A stretch of 9,154 bases of DNA from Metarhizobium sp039808465 (GTDB lineage Bacteria; Pseudomonadota; Alphaproteobacteria; Rhizobiales; Rhizobiaceae): contig JBDHTA010000163.1 of assembly GCA_039808465.1 (NCBI GenBank), positions 1 to 9,154 on the forward strand, in the 5' to 3' direction. Positions within the stretch are counted from its first letter, which is position 1. Every line of letters starts with the position of its first letter. A program made the position numbers and the translations under genes. The notes beneath the pieces are model-generated. The model was not told the DNA's origin and made no database searches. It saw only the letters and a program-made list of their open reading frames with translations. Positions 1 through 6,520 of the stretch are shown here, piece after piece.

Positions 1-776
1 GGATGCTGAGCCAGCCGCACGTAAAAGGTCGGCACAACCATCATCACGGTCGCCGAAGCCATCAGCGCCAGGGCCTGATCGGCGTCGAATTTCGGCAGCA
101 GGACCATCGAGGCGCCGGATAGCAGCGTCACGTTCGAGGCGACGAACAGCCCGTGGGTGTGGAAGATCGGCAGCGCGTGGATCAGCCGGTCGGCGCTGGA
201 AAAACGCCAGTAATCGCGCAGCGTCGCGGCGTTGGAGAGCAGGTTGTCATGGCTCAGCATCGCGCCCTTGGAGCGGCCGGTGGTGCCGGAGGTGTAGAGG
301 ATCGCCGCCAGGTCGTCCGGCCCGCGCTCGACATCGGCGAAATCGGGGCTCTCGCCCTCGGCCCGCGTTACCAGTGAGCCGCCGCCTTTGTCGTCCAGCG
401 TCTCGGTCACCGCGCCGTATTTCGCGGCGATCTCCTGCACGCCGTCCTTGGCTTTGGGGGAAACGACGACGAGGCGGGGTTCGGCGTCGCCGATGAAGTA
501 ATCCAGCTCCGCCAGCGTATAGGCGGTGTTCAGCGGCAGGTAGACCGCGCCCGCCCGCAGGCAGGCGAGATAGAGCATCAGCGCCTCCGGGCTCTTTTCG
601 ACCTGCACGGCCACGCGGTCGCCGGGCTGCACGCCGAGACCGGCAAGGGCGGCGGCGAAGCGGCCGGACAGCGCCAGCATGTCGCCATAGGTCCAGCGCC
701 GCCCGTCCGCCGTCTCGATGAACGCCGCGGCGGGATCGGACGCGGCGCGGATGGCGTCGAAAAGATGATTGCTCAT
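1..776 (-). CDS. matB: Malonyl-CoA synthetase, N-terminal half (partial)
   Basis: The gene encodes an ATP-dependent ligase of the AMP-forming acyl-CoA synthetase superfamily that, by family, joins malonate and CoA to malonyl-CoA in the cytoplasm. The visible 258 residues begin MSNHLFDAIRAA and carry VQVEKSPEALMLYLACLRAG (residues 58-76), YLPLNTAYTLAELDYFIGDA (79-98), the phosphate-binding A3 loop YTSGTTGRSKG (161-171) and LPIFHTHGLF (202-211). From memory these blocks match rhizobial MatB much better than general acyl-CoA ligases. The family is about 500 residues, so roughly the C-terminal half, with the adenylate-binding and mobile lid domains, lies beyond the left edge. The ATG at 774-776 is preceded by a purine-rich GGGGGAG ribosome binding site six bases upstream, which supports the start. 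In the known rhizobial matABC arrangement the decarboxylase matA precedes matB; here the upstream neighbour is the DUF1217 gene instead. The family assignment is firm; the malonate specificity is inferred from overall similarity. Confidence 0.86.
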   Translation of the reverse strand, partial: MSNHLFDAIRAASDPAAAFIETADGRRWTYGDMLALSGRFAAALAGLGVQPGDRVAVQVEKSPEALMLYLACLRAGAVYLPLNTAYTLAELDYFIGDAEPRLVVVSPKAKDGVQEIAAKYGAVTETLDDKGGGSLVTRAEGESPDFADVERGPDDLAAILYTSGTTGRSKGAMLSHDNLLSNAATLRDYWRFSSADRLIHALPIFHTHGLFVASNVTLLSGASMVLLPKFDADQALALMASATVMMVVPTFYVRLAQH

Positions 777-835
777 GGATTGCTCCCCCTCATGCATGGC
801 CCGGTGCGGCCCCGCCATTCCGATTCCGGCGCGCG

Positions 836-875
836 GCGGCCGCGCTCCTCTCTGTTATAGAGAGAAAGCGGCCGC
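836..875. terminator. Long hairpin between DUF1217 gene and matB
   Basis: Two identical 8-base palindromes, GCGGCCGC at 836-843 and 868-875, flank an inner inverted repeat CTCTCT (848-853) / AGAGAG (859-864) with a 5-base loop. The whole block can fold into one stem with a small internal bulge. It lies 26 bases past the stop codon of the DUF1217 gene, in the right place for a transcription terminator on the minus strand. In the minus direction there is no clear uridine tract directly after the stem, so intrinsic termination is uncertain. The structure could instead stabilise the 3' end of the message or partly insulate matB. Confidence 0.45.
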
Positions 876-901
876 ATGAAAGGATTTTCAGGGTCTGCGA
901 A

Positions 902-3823
902 TCAGCGGCGGCTGAGCGATGCGATCGCCATCAGCGTGTCGCCGGAAATCGTGGCGCTGCTGTCGCCGGAGATGATCGACACCAGCGCCGACGAACTCGT
1001 GTCGTTGGCGAGGTCGTACATGATGGTGAACCGTTTCAGCATGGCCGACAGCTTGTCGGGATCGTTGAGATCCTGAAGGTTCAGGTATTTGTCGACCAGC
1101 TTGGCCTGCTGGTCGATATCCATGGAGGCGATCTCGTCCGGCAGGCTGAACATGGTGCGGAAGACCTGCGCCAGCGCGTCGTCGGCGAGAATATCGTAGG
1201 CGGAGGTGATCTCGCCCGCCTTCCGCTCGAAATAGAGCGCCAGGCGCACGCCCGCATTCTCCTCGCCCTCGTTCGACTCGATCGTCTGGCGAAGATAGAG
1301 GTTCATGGTCGACATGATTTCGCCGGAGGTCTGGATCTGGTCGCTGGCGGTGCGGATGACATCGCCGTTCTTGTTGAAGTTGAAGGAGGCGGCAAGCTCC
1401 GCGAAGCGGTAATCCTTTTCCGTGCGCGCGAAGCTCTTGGGGTCGTCCAGATCGGATTCGAAAATCTTCTTGATATAGTCGTCGGTGACCTTGGAGGGAT
1501 CGATCCCCTTGGCGACGAGGGCCACATCCACCAGCCGCCGGTCGGCCAGGAATTCCTTGCGGGTGGAAATCGTCGCGATCTTGTCCTGATAGTATTTGGA
1601 TTCCTTTTCCGCCGCCGTCTTGGCCGCTTCCTTTTCCTTGCCGGAGAGGAAGCGGGTTTTCTGGATGATGTAATCCTTGGCGGTGTTTTGCAGCGTATCC
1701 TCGGCCTGCGCCATGCGCGACCAGGTCAGCTTGCCGTCCTGATCGAAGTTGAACAGCTTGGCGAACTGCACATAGCGCTCGTCCTTCAGGCGGTAGACGA
1801 AGCTTTTCGGATCCTGAAGATCGCTGGACAGAACCTGCTTCATGATGCGCTTGGGGATGGTGCTGGCATCCAGCCCCACGGCCTTCATGGCGAAGCCGTA
1901 GACGGCGGTGTTGTTGACGAGGTCGTCGACATTGGCGATCTTGCCGGTGGTGGTGTTGAAGGCGCCGAGCGCCGATTTCAGCGCGTCGATCGCCTTTTCG
2001 TCGGACGACTCGGCCACGTCGTCATAGCCGGAGTAGTAGCCGCTGGAGATCATGTCGAATTTTTCGGGGTCGAGCGGCAGCACCCCGGCTGGCAAGGTTC
2101 CATCCGGATTGAAATTGAAGGCGCGGGCCAGATCGACCATGTTCTGATAATAGTCGCGGCCCTTGTAGAACTTGACGAGATAGTTTTCCGGATCTTCCAG
2201 ATCCGCTTCGGTGGCGGGCGTGGTGATCGCGTTTTCCATCGTGGAGCTGACGACGGCGCCATAGGTGCTCAGCCCGAAGGCGGCCTTGATGTAGCTGGCG
2301 ATGCGGGCATCGGCCATCATTTCCTCGACGGTGGTGAAGGTGTTCACCTTCTCACGGAAATAGGCGTCGTTGAGCATGGCTCCGGCGCGGGTCAGCCTGT
2401 CCTGCTTGAAGACGTAGTATTCGTTGGCGGTCTTGCGGTCTTCCTCCGTCTGGATGCCGCCGGCGGGCACGCTGCCATCGGCATTGAACTGATAGGCGCT
2501 GGCGAGTTTTTCGAAGCGGGAGGCGGCGATCAGGTAATTGGCGGCGTCGGTCTTGCTCTTGGTGAGTTGCGCGCGCAGCGCTTCGGTTTCCTCGCCGACC
2601 GGCGGCAGGCCGTCTGCGGTCAAGGCGTCGGCGGCGGCCTGCCGGCTATCGCGCATCTGCTCGAGATCGGGGATGTCGACCGGCTCCAGCGTTGCCTGAA
2701 GATCGCCGATCTCCGTCTGCAAATCGGCGATCTGCTGGTCGATGGCGGCGGTATCGGCTCCCGCTTCGCCTCTGGAAACGCGCAGTGTGATGATCTGCGC
2801 CTTCTTGGCATCGATGGCGCCGCGATTGTCGAAATCGGCCTGCCAATGGTCCGCATCGGCCTGAAGGGCGTCGATCTGTGACTGAAGTGCCGGAACATCC
2901 GCGCCCGCTTCGGATTTCTGCGCTTCGAGAACGGCGATCTGCTTGTTGAAATTGCTGATCTTGCCGCTGACGAAGGAAGAGAACGTGCTGTCGATGATCC
3001 GCTGCTGGTTATCGACATCGTTCTGGCGAAGATAATCGCCGCTGCTCCCGTCGAACTGCATCAGAAGATCGGCGATCTTAAGCCGCGCCTGCTGCACGTC
3101 GTCGATCATGCCTTGCAGATTGTAGACTTCATCGAGATAGGTGTCGCGCAACTGAAGCTTCTCCAGTTGCGGCGCGCCATCCTCGATCGCCGCTTGCGCG
3201 GCAACGACTTTCGGCAGGATTTCGGTGCTGAAATAGGAATTGGGATCGTTGACGTCGCTCGTCAGCAGGTTGCGGATCAGCGTGCGGTCATAATTGTTGG
3301 GGTCGATGTCGTAGGCCTTGAACATGTAGTTCCGCAGCCGGGAATTGGCGAGGAACTCGTCCACATTCGTCACCATGGACAGGGCGGCGTTGTAATAGCC
3401 GGTATCGGCGGTGATGACGCTGTCCATGTCCTCGATCCGGCCGGTGTAGAGCCCGATCATGTCGTCCATCTGCTGCTCGCTCTGCGGAATCTTCGTGCCC
3501 GAGCCGAACTGGAAGGCGGTGGCGAATTCGCGGTAGCGGGTGTCCGTCAGCTTGTTGGCATAGCTGTTTTCGTCGTTGAGGTCGCTTTCCAGCACCTTTT
3601 TCATGAAGGCCTTGGCATAGATCATGTCTTCGAGGCCGTAGGCGGTCATGGCGTAGGAATATAGGCGGTAATCCTTGAGGAAATCGTCGATGGATTTCAC
3701 CTTGCCGATATTCGCCTGGTAATATTCGCTGTCGCGCTTCACCATGGTTTCGTTGGCCGTCCGCGTCATGCTCGCTTTCAGGTCGCGAACGACGAGATTG
3801 TAGCTCAGATAGGTCGACACCAT
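902..3823 (-). CDS. Multi-repeat DUF1217 protein with inserted coiled coil
   Basis: This is a 973-residue protein of unknown function in the DUF1217 family. The start at 3821-3823 (MVSTYLSYNL) is preferred because it matches the usual family beginning and has a GAGGGA ribosome binding site eight bases upstream; an in-frame ATG at 3991 would overlap the divergent regulator. Five repeat units are visible at about residues 31-108, 143-205 continued at 430-451, 487-575, 610-697 and 743-820. Each has an aromatic start, a short helix, an SDLxDPxSY-like motif and an AxxFxFN-like end. A related terminal unit at 841-940 has NLYLRQTIE, LALYFERKA, YDILADDALAQVF, LQDLNDPDKL and RFTIMYDL. Between the halves of repeat two sits a roughly 225-residue insertion rich in heptad-like leucine, isoleucine and glutamine (about 206-430). 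No signal peptide or membrane segment is seen. In rhizobia, DUF1217 genes often lie near flagellar genes, but none is visible here, so a motility role is only a possibility. Confidence 0.85.
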   Translation of the reverse strand: MVSTYLSYNLVVRDLKASMTRTANETMVKRDSEYYQANIGKVKSIDDFLKDYRLYSYAMTAYGLEDMIYAKAFMKKVLESDLNDENSYANKLTDTRYREFATAFQFGSGTKIPQSEQQMDDMIGLYTGRIEDMDSVITADTGYYNAALSMVTNVDEFLANSRLRNYMFKAYDIDPNNYDRTLIRNLLTSDVNDPNSYFSTEILPKVVAAQAAIEDGAPQLEKLQLRDTYLDEVYNLQGMIDDVQQARLKIADLLMQFDGSSGDYLRQNDVDNQQRIIDSTFSSFVSGKISNFNKQIAVLEAQKSEAGADVPALQSQIDALQADADHWQADFDNRGAIDAKKAQIITLRVSRGEAGADTAAIDQQIADLQTEIGDLQATLEPVDIPDLEQMRDSRQAAADALTADGLPPVGEETEALRAQLTKSKTDAANYLIAASRFEKLASAYQFNADGSVPAGGIQTEEDRKTANEYYVFKQDRLTRAGAMLNDAYFREKVNTFTTVEEMMADARIASYIKAAFGLSTYGAVVSSTMENAITTPATEADLEDPENYLVKFYKGRDYYQNMVDLARAFNFNPDGTLPAGVLPLDPEKFDMISSGYYSGYDDVAESSDEKAIDALKSALGAFNTTTGKIANVDDLVNNTAVYGFAMKAVGLDASTIPKRIMKQVLSSDLQDPKSFVYRLKDERYVQFAKLFNFDQDGKLTWSRMAQAEDTLQNTAKDYIIQKTRFLSGKEKEAAKTAAEKESKYYQDKIATISTRKEFLADRRLVDVALVAKGIDPSKVTDDYIKKIFESDLDDPKSFARTEKDYRFAELAASFNFNKNGDVIRTASDQIQTSGEIMSTMNLYLRQTIESNEGEENAGVRLALYFERKAGEITSAYDILADDALAQVFRTMFSLPDEIASMDIDQQAKLVDKYLNLQDLNDPDKLSAMLKRFTIMYDLANDTSSSALVSIISGDSSATISGDTLMAIASLSRR
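2696..2947 (-). repeat. Internal 48-residue duplication in the coiled coil
   Basis: Residues 293-328 and 341-376 of the DUF1217 protein align without gaps over most of their length at a period of 48 residues. The first copy contains EAGADVPALQSQIDALQAD, the second EAGADTAAIDQQIADLQTE. At DNA level the copies are clearly diverged, so this is an old duplication under protein-level constraint rather than a recent tandem repeat. Both copies have heptad-like spacing of hydrophobic residues and end in glutamine-rich stretches, as expected for a coiled-coil rod. The copies are separated by a short charged linker containing DNRG. Confidence 0.6.
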
Positions 3824-3836
3824 GACAAGAATCCCT

Positions 3837-3849
3837 CGATACTGTATCG
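3837..3849. promoter_or_regulatory. Palindrome in the divergent promoter region
   Basis: CGATAC-T-GTATCG is a perfect inverted repeat with six-base arms and one central base. It lies in the 120-base gap between the divergent DUF1217 gene and the XRE-cupin regulator, just upstream of the DUF1217 ribosome binding site and about 95 bases from the regulator start. Short palindromes like this are typical XRE-family operators, so it may bind the adjacent regulator and repress one or both genes. This is inference from position and symmetry only. It could also be a small hairpin in the DUF1217 leader. No convincing -35/-10 pair could be assigned in this gap. Confidence 0.35.
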
Positions 3850-3943
3850 GGGCGCTTGTATCCGGCCTTGGTTGCGTCAGGCTGGCTTGCGCCCGGCTGA
3901 AACGCGGCGCGAATTGCGAAGAGATGAAACGGCGAGGGAGATC

Positions 3944-4492
3944 ATGAGCGTCGATATCGGCAACCGGCTGCGGCATCTGCGGCTGGCGCACAACCTTTCC
4001 CAGCGCGAACTCGCCAAGCGGGCGGGCGTCACCAATTCCACGATCTCGCTGATCGAATCCAATGCCTCCAACCCCTCGGTGGGGGCGTTGAAGCGCATTC
4101 TAGACGGCATTCCCATCGGGCTTGCGGAATTCTTCGCCTTCGAGCCGGAAAAGCCGCGCAAGGCCTTCTATGCGGCGGAGGAGCTGGTGGAGATCGGCAA
4201 GGGGCCGATTTCCTACCGCCAGATCGGCGACAGCCTGTTCGGCCGCAGCCTGCAAATCCTCAAGGAGTGCTATCAGCCGGGCGGCGACACCGGCAAGGTG
4301 CCGCTGGTGCATGAGGGCGAGGAGGGCGGCATCGTCCTGTCCGGCCGCCTCGAGGTGACGGTGGATGACGAGCGGCGCATTCTGGGACCGGGCGACGCCT
4401 ATTATTTCGAAAGCCGCCGTCCGCATCGCTTCCGCTGCGTCGGGCCGGTGCCCTGCGAGGTCATCAGCGCCTGCACGCCGCCGACATTCTGA
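3944..4492 (+). CDS. XRE-family regulator with C-terminal cupin, PuuR-like
   Basis: This is a cytoplasmic transcriptional regulator of 182 residues that joins a DNA-binding helix-turn-helix to a small-molecule-sensing cupin domain. The XRE domain covers about residues 5-62 (IGNRLRHLRLAHNLSQRELA, then AGVTNSTISLIESN as the recognition part, then NPSVGALKRILDGIPI). The cupin covers about 105-180, with HEGEEGGIVLSGRLEVTV (123-140), LGPGDAYYF (147-155) and PHRF (160-163). Length and layout match the PuuR group, whose E. coli member represses putrescine catabolism. The ATG at 3944 is chosen because GAGGGAG lies four bases upstream and the HTH domain starts at once; an in-frame ATG at 3872 adds only an unconserved tail. 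It is divergent from the DUF1217 gene and convergent with a PotD/PotF-like binding protein, which fits an amine link. The effector is not known, and a polyamine role is inferred from family and neighbour. Confidence 0.88.
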   Translation: MSVDIGNRLRHLRLAHNLSQRELAKRAGVTNSTISLIESNASNPSVGALKRILDGIPIGLAEFFAFEPEKPRKAFYAAEELVEIGKGPISYRQIGDSLFGRSLQILKECYQPGGDTGKVPLVHEGEEGGIVLSGRLEVTVDDERRILGPGDAYYFESRRPHRFRCVGPVPCEVISACTPPTF

Positions 4493-4509
4493 CCGGCATA
4501 CGCTATCGG

Positions 4510-4539
4510 AAGCCGCGCCGCCCGCAAGCGGCGCGGTTT
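4510..4539. terminator. Bidirectional hairpin terminator between convergent genes
   Basis: CCGCGCCGC (4513-4521) pairs perfectly with GCGGCGCGG (4528-4536) around a six-base loop. The stem extends by AAG against TTT (4510-4512 with 4537-4539, including one G-T pair), giving twelve paired positions. It sits 17 bases after the stop of the XRE-cupin gene and about six bases past the stop of the convergent binding-protein gene. It is therefore placed to end both transcripts. The thymine run on the plus side is short (TTTCT), so it is a GC-rich stem with a weak U tract, a common form in high-GC alphaproteobacteria. Confidence 0.7.
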
Positions 4540-4545
4540 CTGCGA

Positions 4546-5628
4546 TCAGTAACCGGATTTGATCTTCTCGAATTCGGCGATCATCCGCTGGTAGAGGTCG
4601 ATCGGCTTCGGCGTCTGGAACAGCGAGTTGGCGAGGAACTTGTCCATATCGGCAAAGCCCTTCTCCTCCAGCACCTTCGGGTCGACGGCGGCCATGCCCT
4701 TGGCATTGGCGTGGCCATAGCCCCAGCTCGTCACCATGTAATCGGCGACGGCGGGATCGGAGACGGCGTTGAGATAGTCGTAGACCTTCTCGTCATCGCC
4801 GCTGCCGTCCTTGAGGCGCACATAGCCGCAGACCCAGGTGGTGTTGCCTTCCTGCGTGTCGCGCTTCATGACCACGGGCACGCCGTCGGCGCTCAGGGTC
4901 GTCGCGGTCTCGTTCCAGGCCCAGGCGATGTCGACCTCGCCGCCGGCGATGGCTTGGCTGAGATCGGTGTTGTCGGTCCAGTAGAGGCGGACGTTCTTGT
5001 GGACTTCGCGCAGGAAGTCGGAGGCCTGCTTGAACTGCTCGTCGGTCATCTTCGACCAGTCCTTCAGGCCGATGACGAGGCTTGCCAGCGCATAGGCGTC
5101 ATCGACATTGTCGCCGATGGAGATGCGGCCCTTGTATTTCGGATCGGCGAACACCTTCAGCGACTGCACTTCCTCCGGCTTGACGGTGTCTGTGCGGTAG
5201 AGCAGCGCGGTGTTGCCCCATTCGAAGGGCAGGAAATAGGCGTTGCCGTCAGGCCCCACCATCAACTCCTTCATCGCCTTGATCTGCGGCATCGTGTCGT
5301 CCCAGTAGAGCAGCTTGCTGGTGTCCAGCGGGGCGAGGTAACCGGCGTCGCGCCACTTCATCGAGCTTTGCGAGCAGGGATGCGCGAGATCGGCCTTGAA
5401 GCCGGAGCGGATTTTCTGGAAACCTTCCTCATCGTCGCCGAAATAGGAGAAATCCGGCTCGGTGCCATGCTTGGCCGTATAGGCGGGGTGGAAAGCCGGA
5501 TCCTCGTAGCCCGACCAGTCGAACACGGTGATGTTCTCAGCCGCGCTGGCCGCAAGGGGCGCCACCGCCACGAAGCTGGCGAGCACGGTGGCGAAGATCC
5601 GGTTTCCGAGTGTTGAAGCATGGCGCAT
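4546..5628 (-). CDS. Periplasmic substrate-binding protein, PotD/PotF-like
   Basis: This is a 360-residue extracellular solute-binding protein of the spermidine/putrescine family (COG0687 type), expected to capture a small ligand in the periplasm for an ABC importer. A Sec signal peptide is clear: MRHASTLGNR, a hydrophobic stretch 11-27, and an ASA cleavage motif near residue 29. The mature protein opens with ENITVFDWSGYEDP, matching the FYNWTEY-type start of PotD with its ligand-facing tryptophan and tyrosine (W38, Y41). Other family blocks are YFLPFEWGNTALLYRTD (131-147), PKYKGRISIGDNVDDAYALA (163-182), VDIAWAWNET (232-241) and TTWVCGYV (263-270). The last block has cysteine 267 where PotD has a polyamine-binding aspartate, so the ligand may differ. 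AGGAAGGGAA precedes the start. It follows the TetR gene by 19 bases on the same strand, implying co-transcription. A terminator follows directly, and no permease or ATPase is in the window, so partners must be encoded elsewhere. Confidence 0.9.
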   Translation of the reverse strand: MRHASTLGNRIFATVLASFVAVAPLAASAAENITVFDWSGYEDPAFHPAYTAKHGTEPDFSYFGDDEEGFQKIRSGFKADLAHPCSQSSMKWRDAGYLAPLDTSKLLYWDDTMPQIKAMKELMVGPDGNAYFLPFEWGNTALLYRTDTVKPEEVQSLKVFADPKYKGRISIGDNVDDAYALASLVIGLKDWSKMTDEQFKQASDFLREVHKNVRLYWTDNTDLSQAIAGGEVDIAWAWNETATTLSADGVPVVMKRDTQEGNTTWVCGYVRLKDGSGDDEKVYDYLNAVSDPAVADYMVTSWGYGHANAKGMAAVDPKVLEEKGFADMDKFLANSLFQTPKPIDLYQRMIAEFEKIKSGY

Positions 5629-5647
5629 GATGGTTCCCTTCCTGTGT

Positions 5648-6316
5648 TTATGGTTTGACGATCCCCTGCCGGGTGAAGTGCCGGGGAAAGACGGTGACGA
5701 CGAATTCGATCGCGGCCTCGTGGGCGTCCTCGCGGCTCAGTCCGTCGCTCATGATCATGCGCCACCACAGCCCTTCCAGCAGGGCGCAGAAGGCGAGCGT
5801 CATCGCCTTCGGCTCGAAGGGATAGCCGCCTTCGGCTTGCAGGGCGGAAACCAGATCCTCGACAAGCTGCTGGTAGCGCTCGTCACGCGCACCGCACAGC
5901 GCCTGATAGGTGGGCCGCGATTTCGCCTCACCCCAGAAGGCGCACCAGGCGGCGAGCTTGCGCTTGGTCGTCAGCCTGCGGTCGAAATCCGCCCCCATCA
6001 GCGCCCAGAGCCGCGCCGCCGCCGTGGGCTGGGCCTTTTCATAGGCGCTCGCCCAGTGCGTCGCATATTCGTCGGCCATGTATTGCAGCGTGGCGACGAG
6101 CAGCTTGTCCTTGCTCTCGAAATGGAAATTGACGATGCCGCGTGACAGCCCGGCGCCATCGGCGACGTTGGCGAGCGTGGTCTCGGCATAGCCGCGCCGG
6201 GCGAGCGAATCGATCGTCGCCTCGATGAGCTGCTGCTGGCGCGTTTCCCTGGAAGCCTTGCGGCCCTTGCGCTCCGGCAGGGTGTCTTCGGAAACGGCGG
6301 ATGTGGAAGCTTTCAT
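5648..6316 (-). CDS. TetR-family transcriptional regulator, BetI-like
   Basis: This is a 222-residue cytoplasmic repressor of the TetR family. After a basic, probably flexible N-terminus (1-24), the DNA-binding domain spans about 25-73: QQQLIEATIDSLARRGYAET, then TLANVADGAGLSRGIVNFHF with the helix-turn-helix, then ESKDKLL. The C-terminal ligand-binding domain resembles BetI in AAWCAFWGEA (122-131) and CALLEGLWWRMIMS (177-190). In BetI this type of domain senses choline, so a quaternary amine or related ligand is possible but not shown. The ATG at 6314-6316 has only a weak, distant ribosome binding site (AAAGGAC about a dozen bases away), which may mean low expression as suits a repressor. 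It leads a two-gene unit with the binding-protein gene and is divergent from two FAD oxidoreductases. A perfect palindrome in the shared upstream region is the likely operator for autoregulation and for control of the oxidoreductases. Confidence 0.88.
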   Translation of the reverse strand: MKASTSAVSEDTLPERKGRKASRETRQQQLIEATIDSLARRGYAETTLANVADGAGLSRGIVNFHFESKDKLLVATLQYMADEYATHWASAYEKAQPTAAARLWALMGADFDRRLTTKRKLAAWCAFWGEAKSRPTYQALCGARDERYQQLVEDLVSALQAEGGYPFEPKAMTLAFCALLEGLWWRMIMSDGLSREDAHEAAIEFVVTVFPRHFTRQGIVKP

Positions 6317-6484
6317 GATGTGAACCCGGTCCTTTTCTGTCTAGCGGGATGTGGGGGACGGCAGGGGGCCGCGTCAAGCGGGCAATGCGCCGCGCAGGCA
6401 TGTAAGGGGCGGCGCGCCCCGTTCAGTCCTGCCGCCGCGATCATGCCTGCGCCTGCCATCTCCGCCCGTCCTCCATTTCCGCAA

Positions 6485-6512
6485 ATCCTAGCGCATAATC
6501 CGGCGATTGCAA
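6485..6512 (-). promoter_or_regulatory. Candidate promoter for the tetR-binding protein unit
   Basis: Read on the minus strand, TTGCAA (6507-6512) and TAGGAT (6485-6490) form a -35/-10-like pair with a 16-base spacer. Each box keeps about four of six consensus positions, including TTG and the TA...T of the -10. The TetR-style operator (6521-6536) lies directly upstream of the -35 box. Transcription from here would give a leader of roughly 160 bases before the TetR start codon. The assignment is by eye only. Confidence 0.35.
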
Positions 6513-6520
6513 CAAATTTG

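Noticed and set aside
1688..2881. Long plus-strand open frame opposite the DUF1217 gene (397 codons)
   Set aside because: The product is a valine/glycine/isoleucine-rich mirror of the real gene, a usual shadow in high-GC DNA; no ribosome binding site or family motif was seen.
3113..3664. Plus-strand open frame of 183 codons inside the DUF1217 gene
   Set aside because: Antisense shadow; the minus-strand frame here carries the conserved repeats.
3824..3991. N-terminal extension of the DUF1217 protein to an ATG at 3991
   Set aside because: It would overlap the first 48 bases of the divergent XRE-cupin gene, adds an arginine/proline-rich tail with no family match, and the ATG at 3823 has a proper ribosome binding site.
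4711..5616. Long plus-strand open frame opposite the binding-protein gene (301 codons)
   Set aside because: It lies wholly inside a well-supported gene with a clear signal peptide; its own translation shows no recognisable domain.
6406..6420. GGGGC-GGCGC-GCCCC hairpin as a terminator or riboswitch
   Set aside because: Only five base pairs in a very GC-rich leader and no uridine tract or conserved aptamer features; chance is sufficient.
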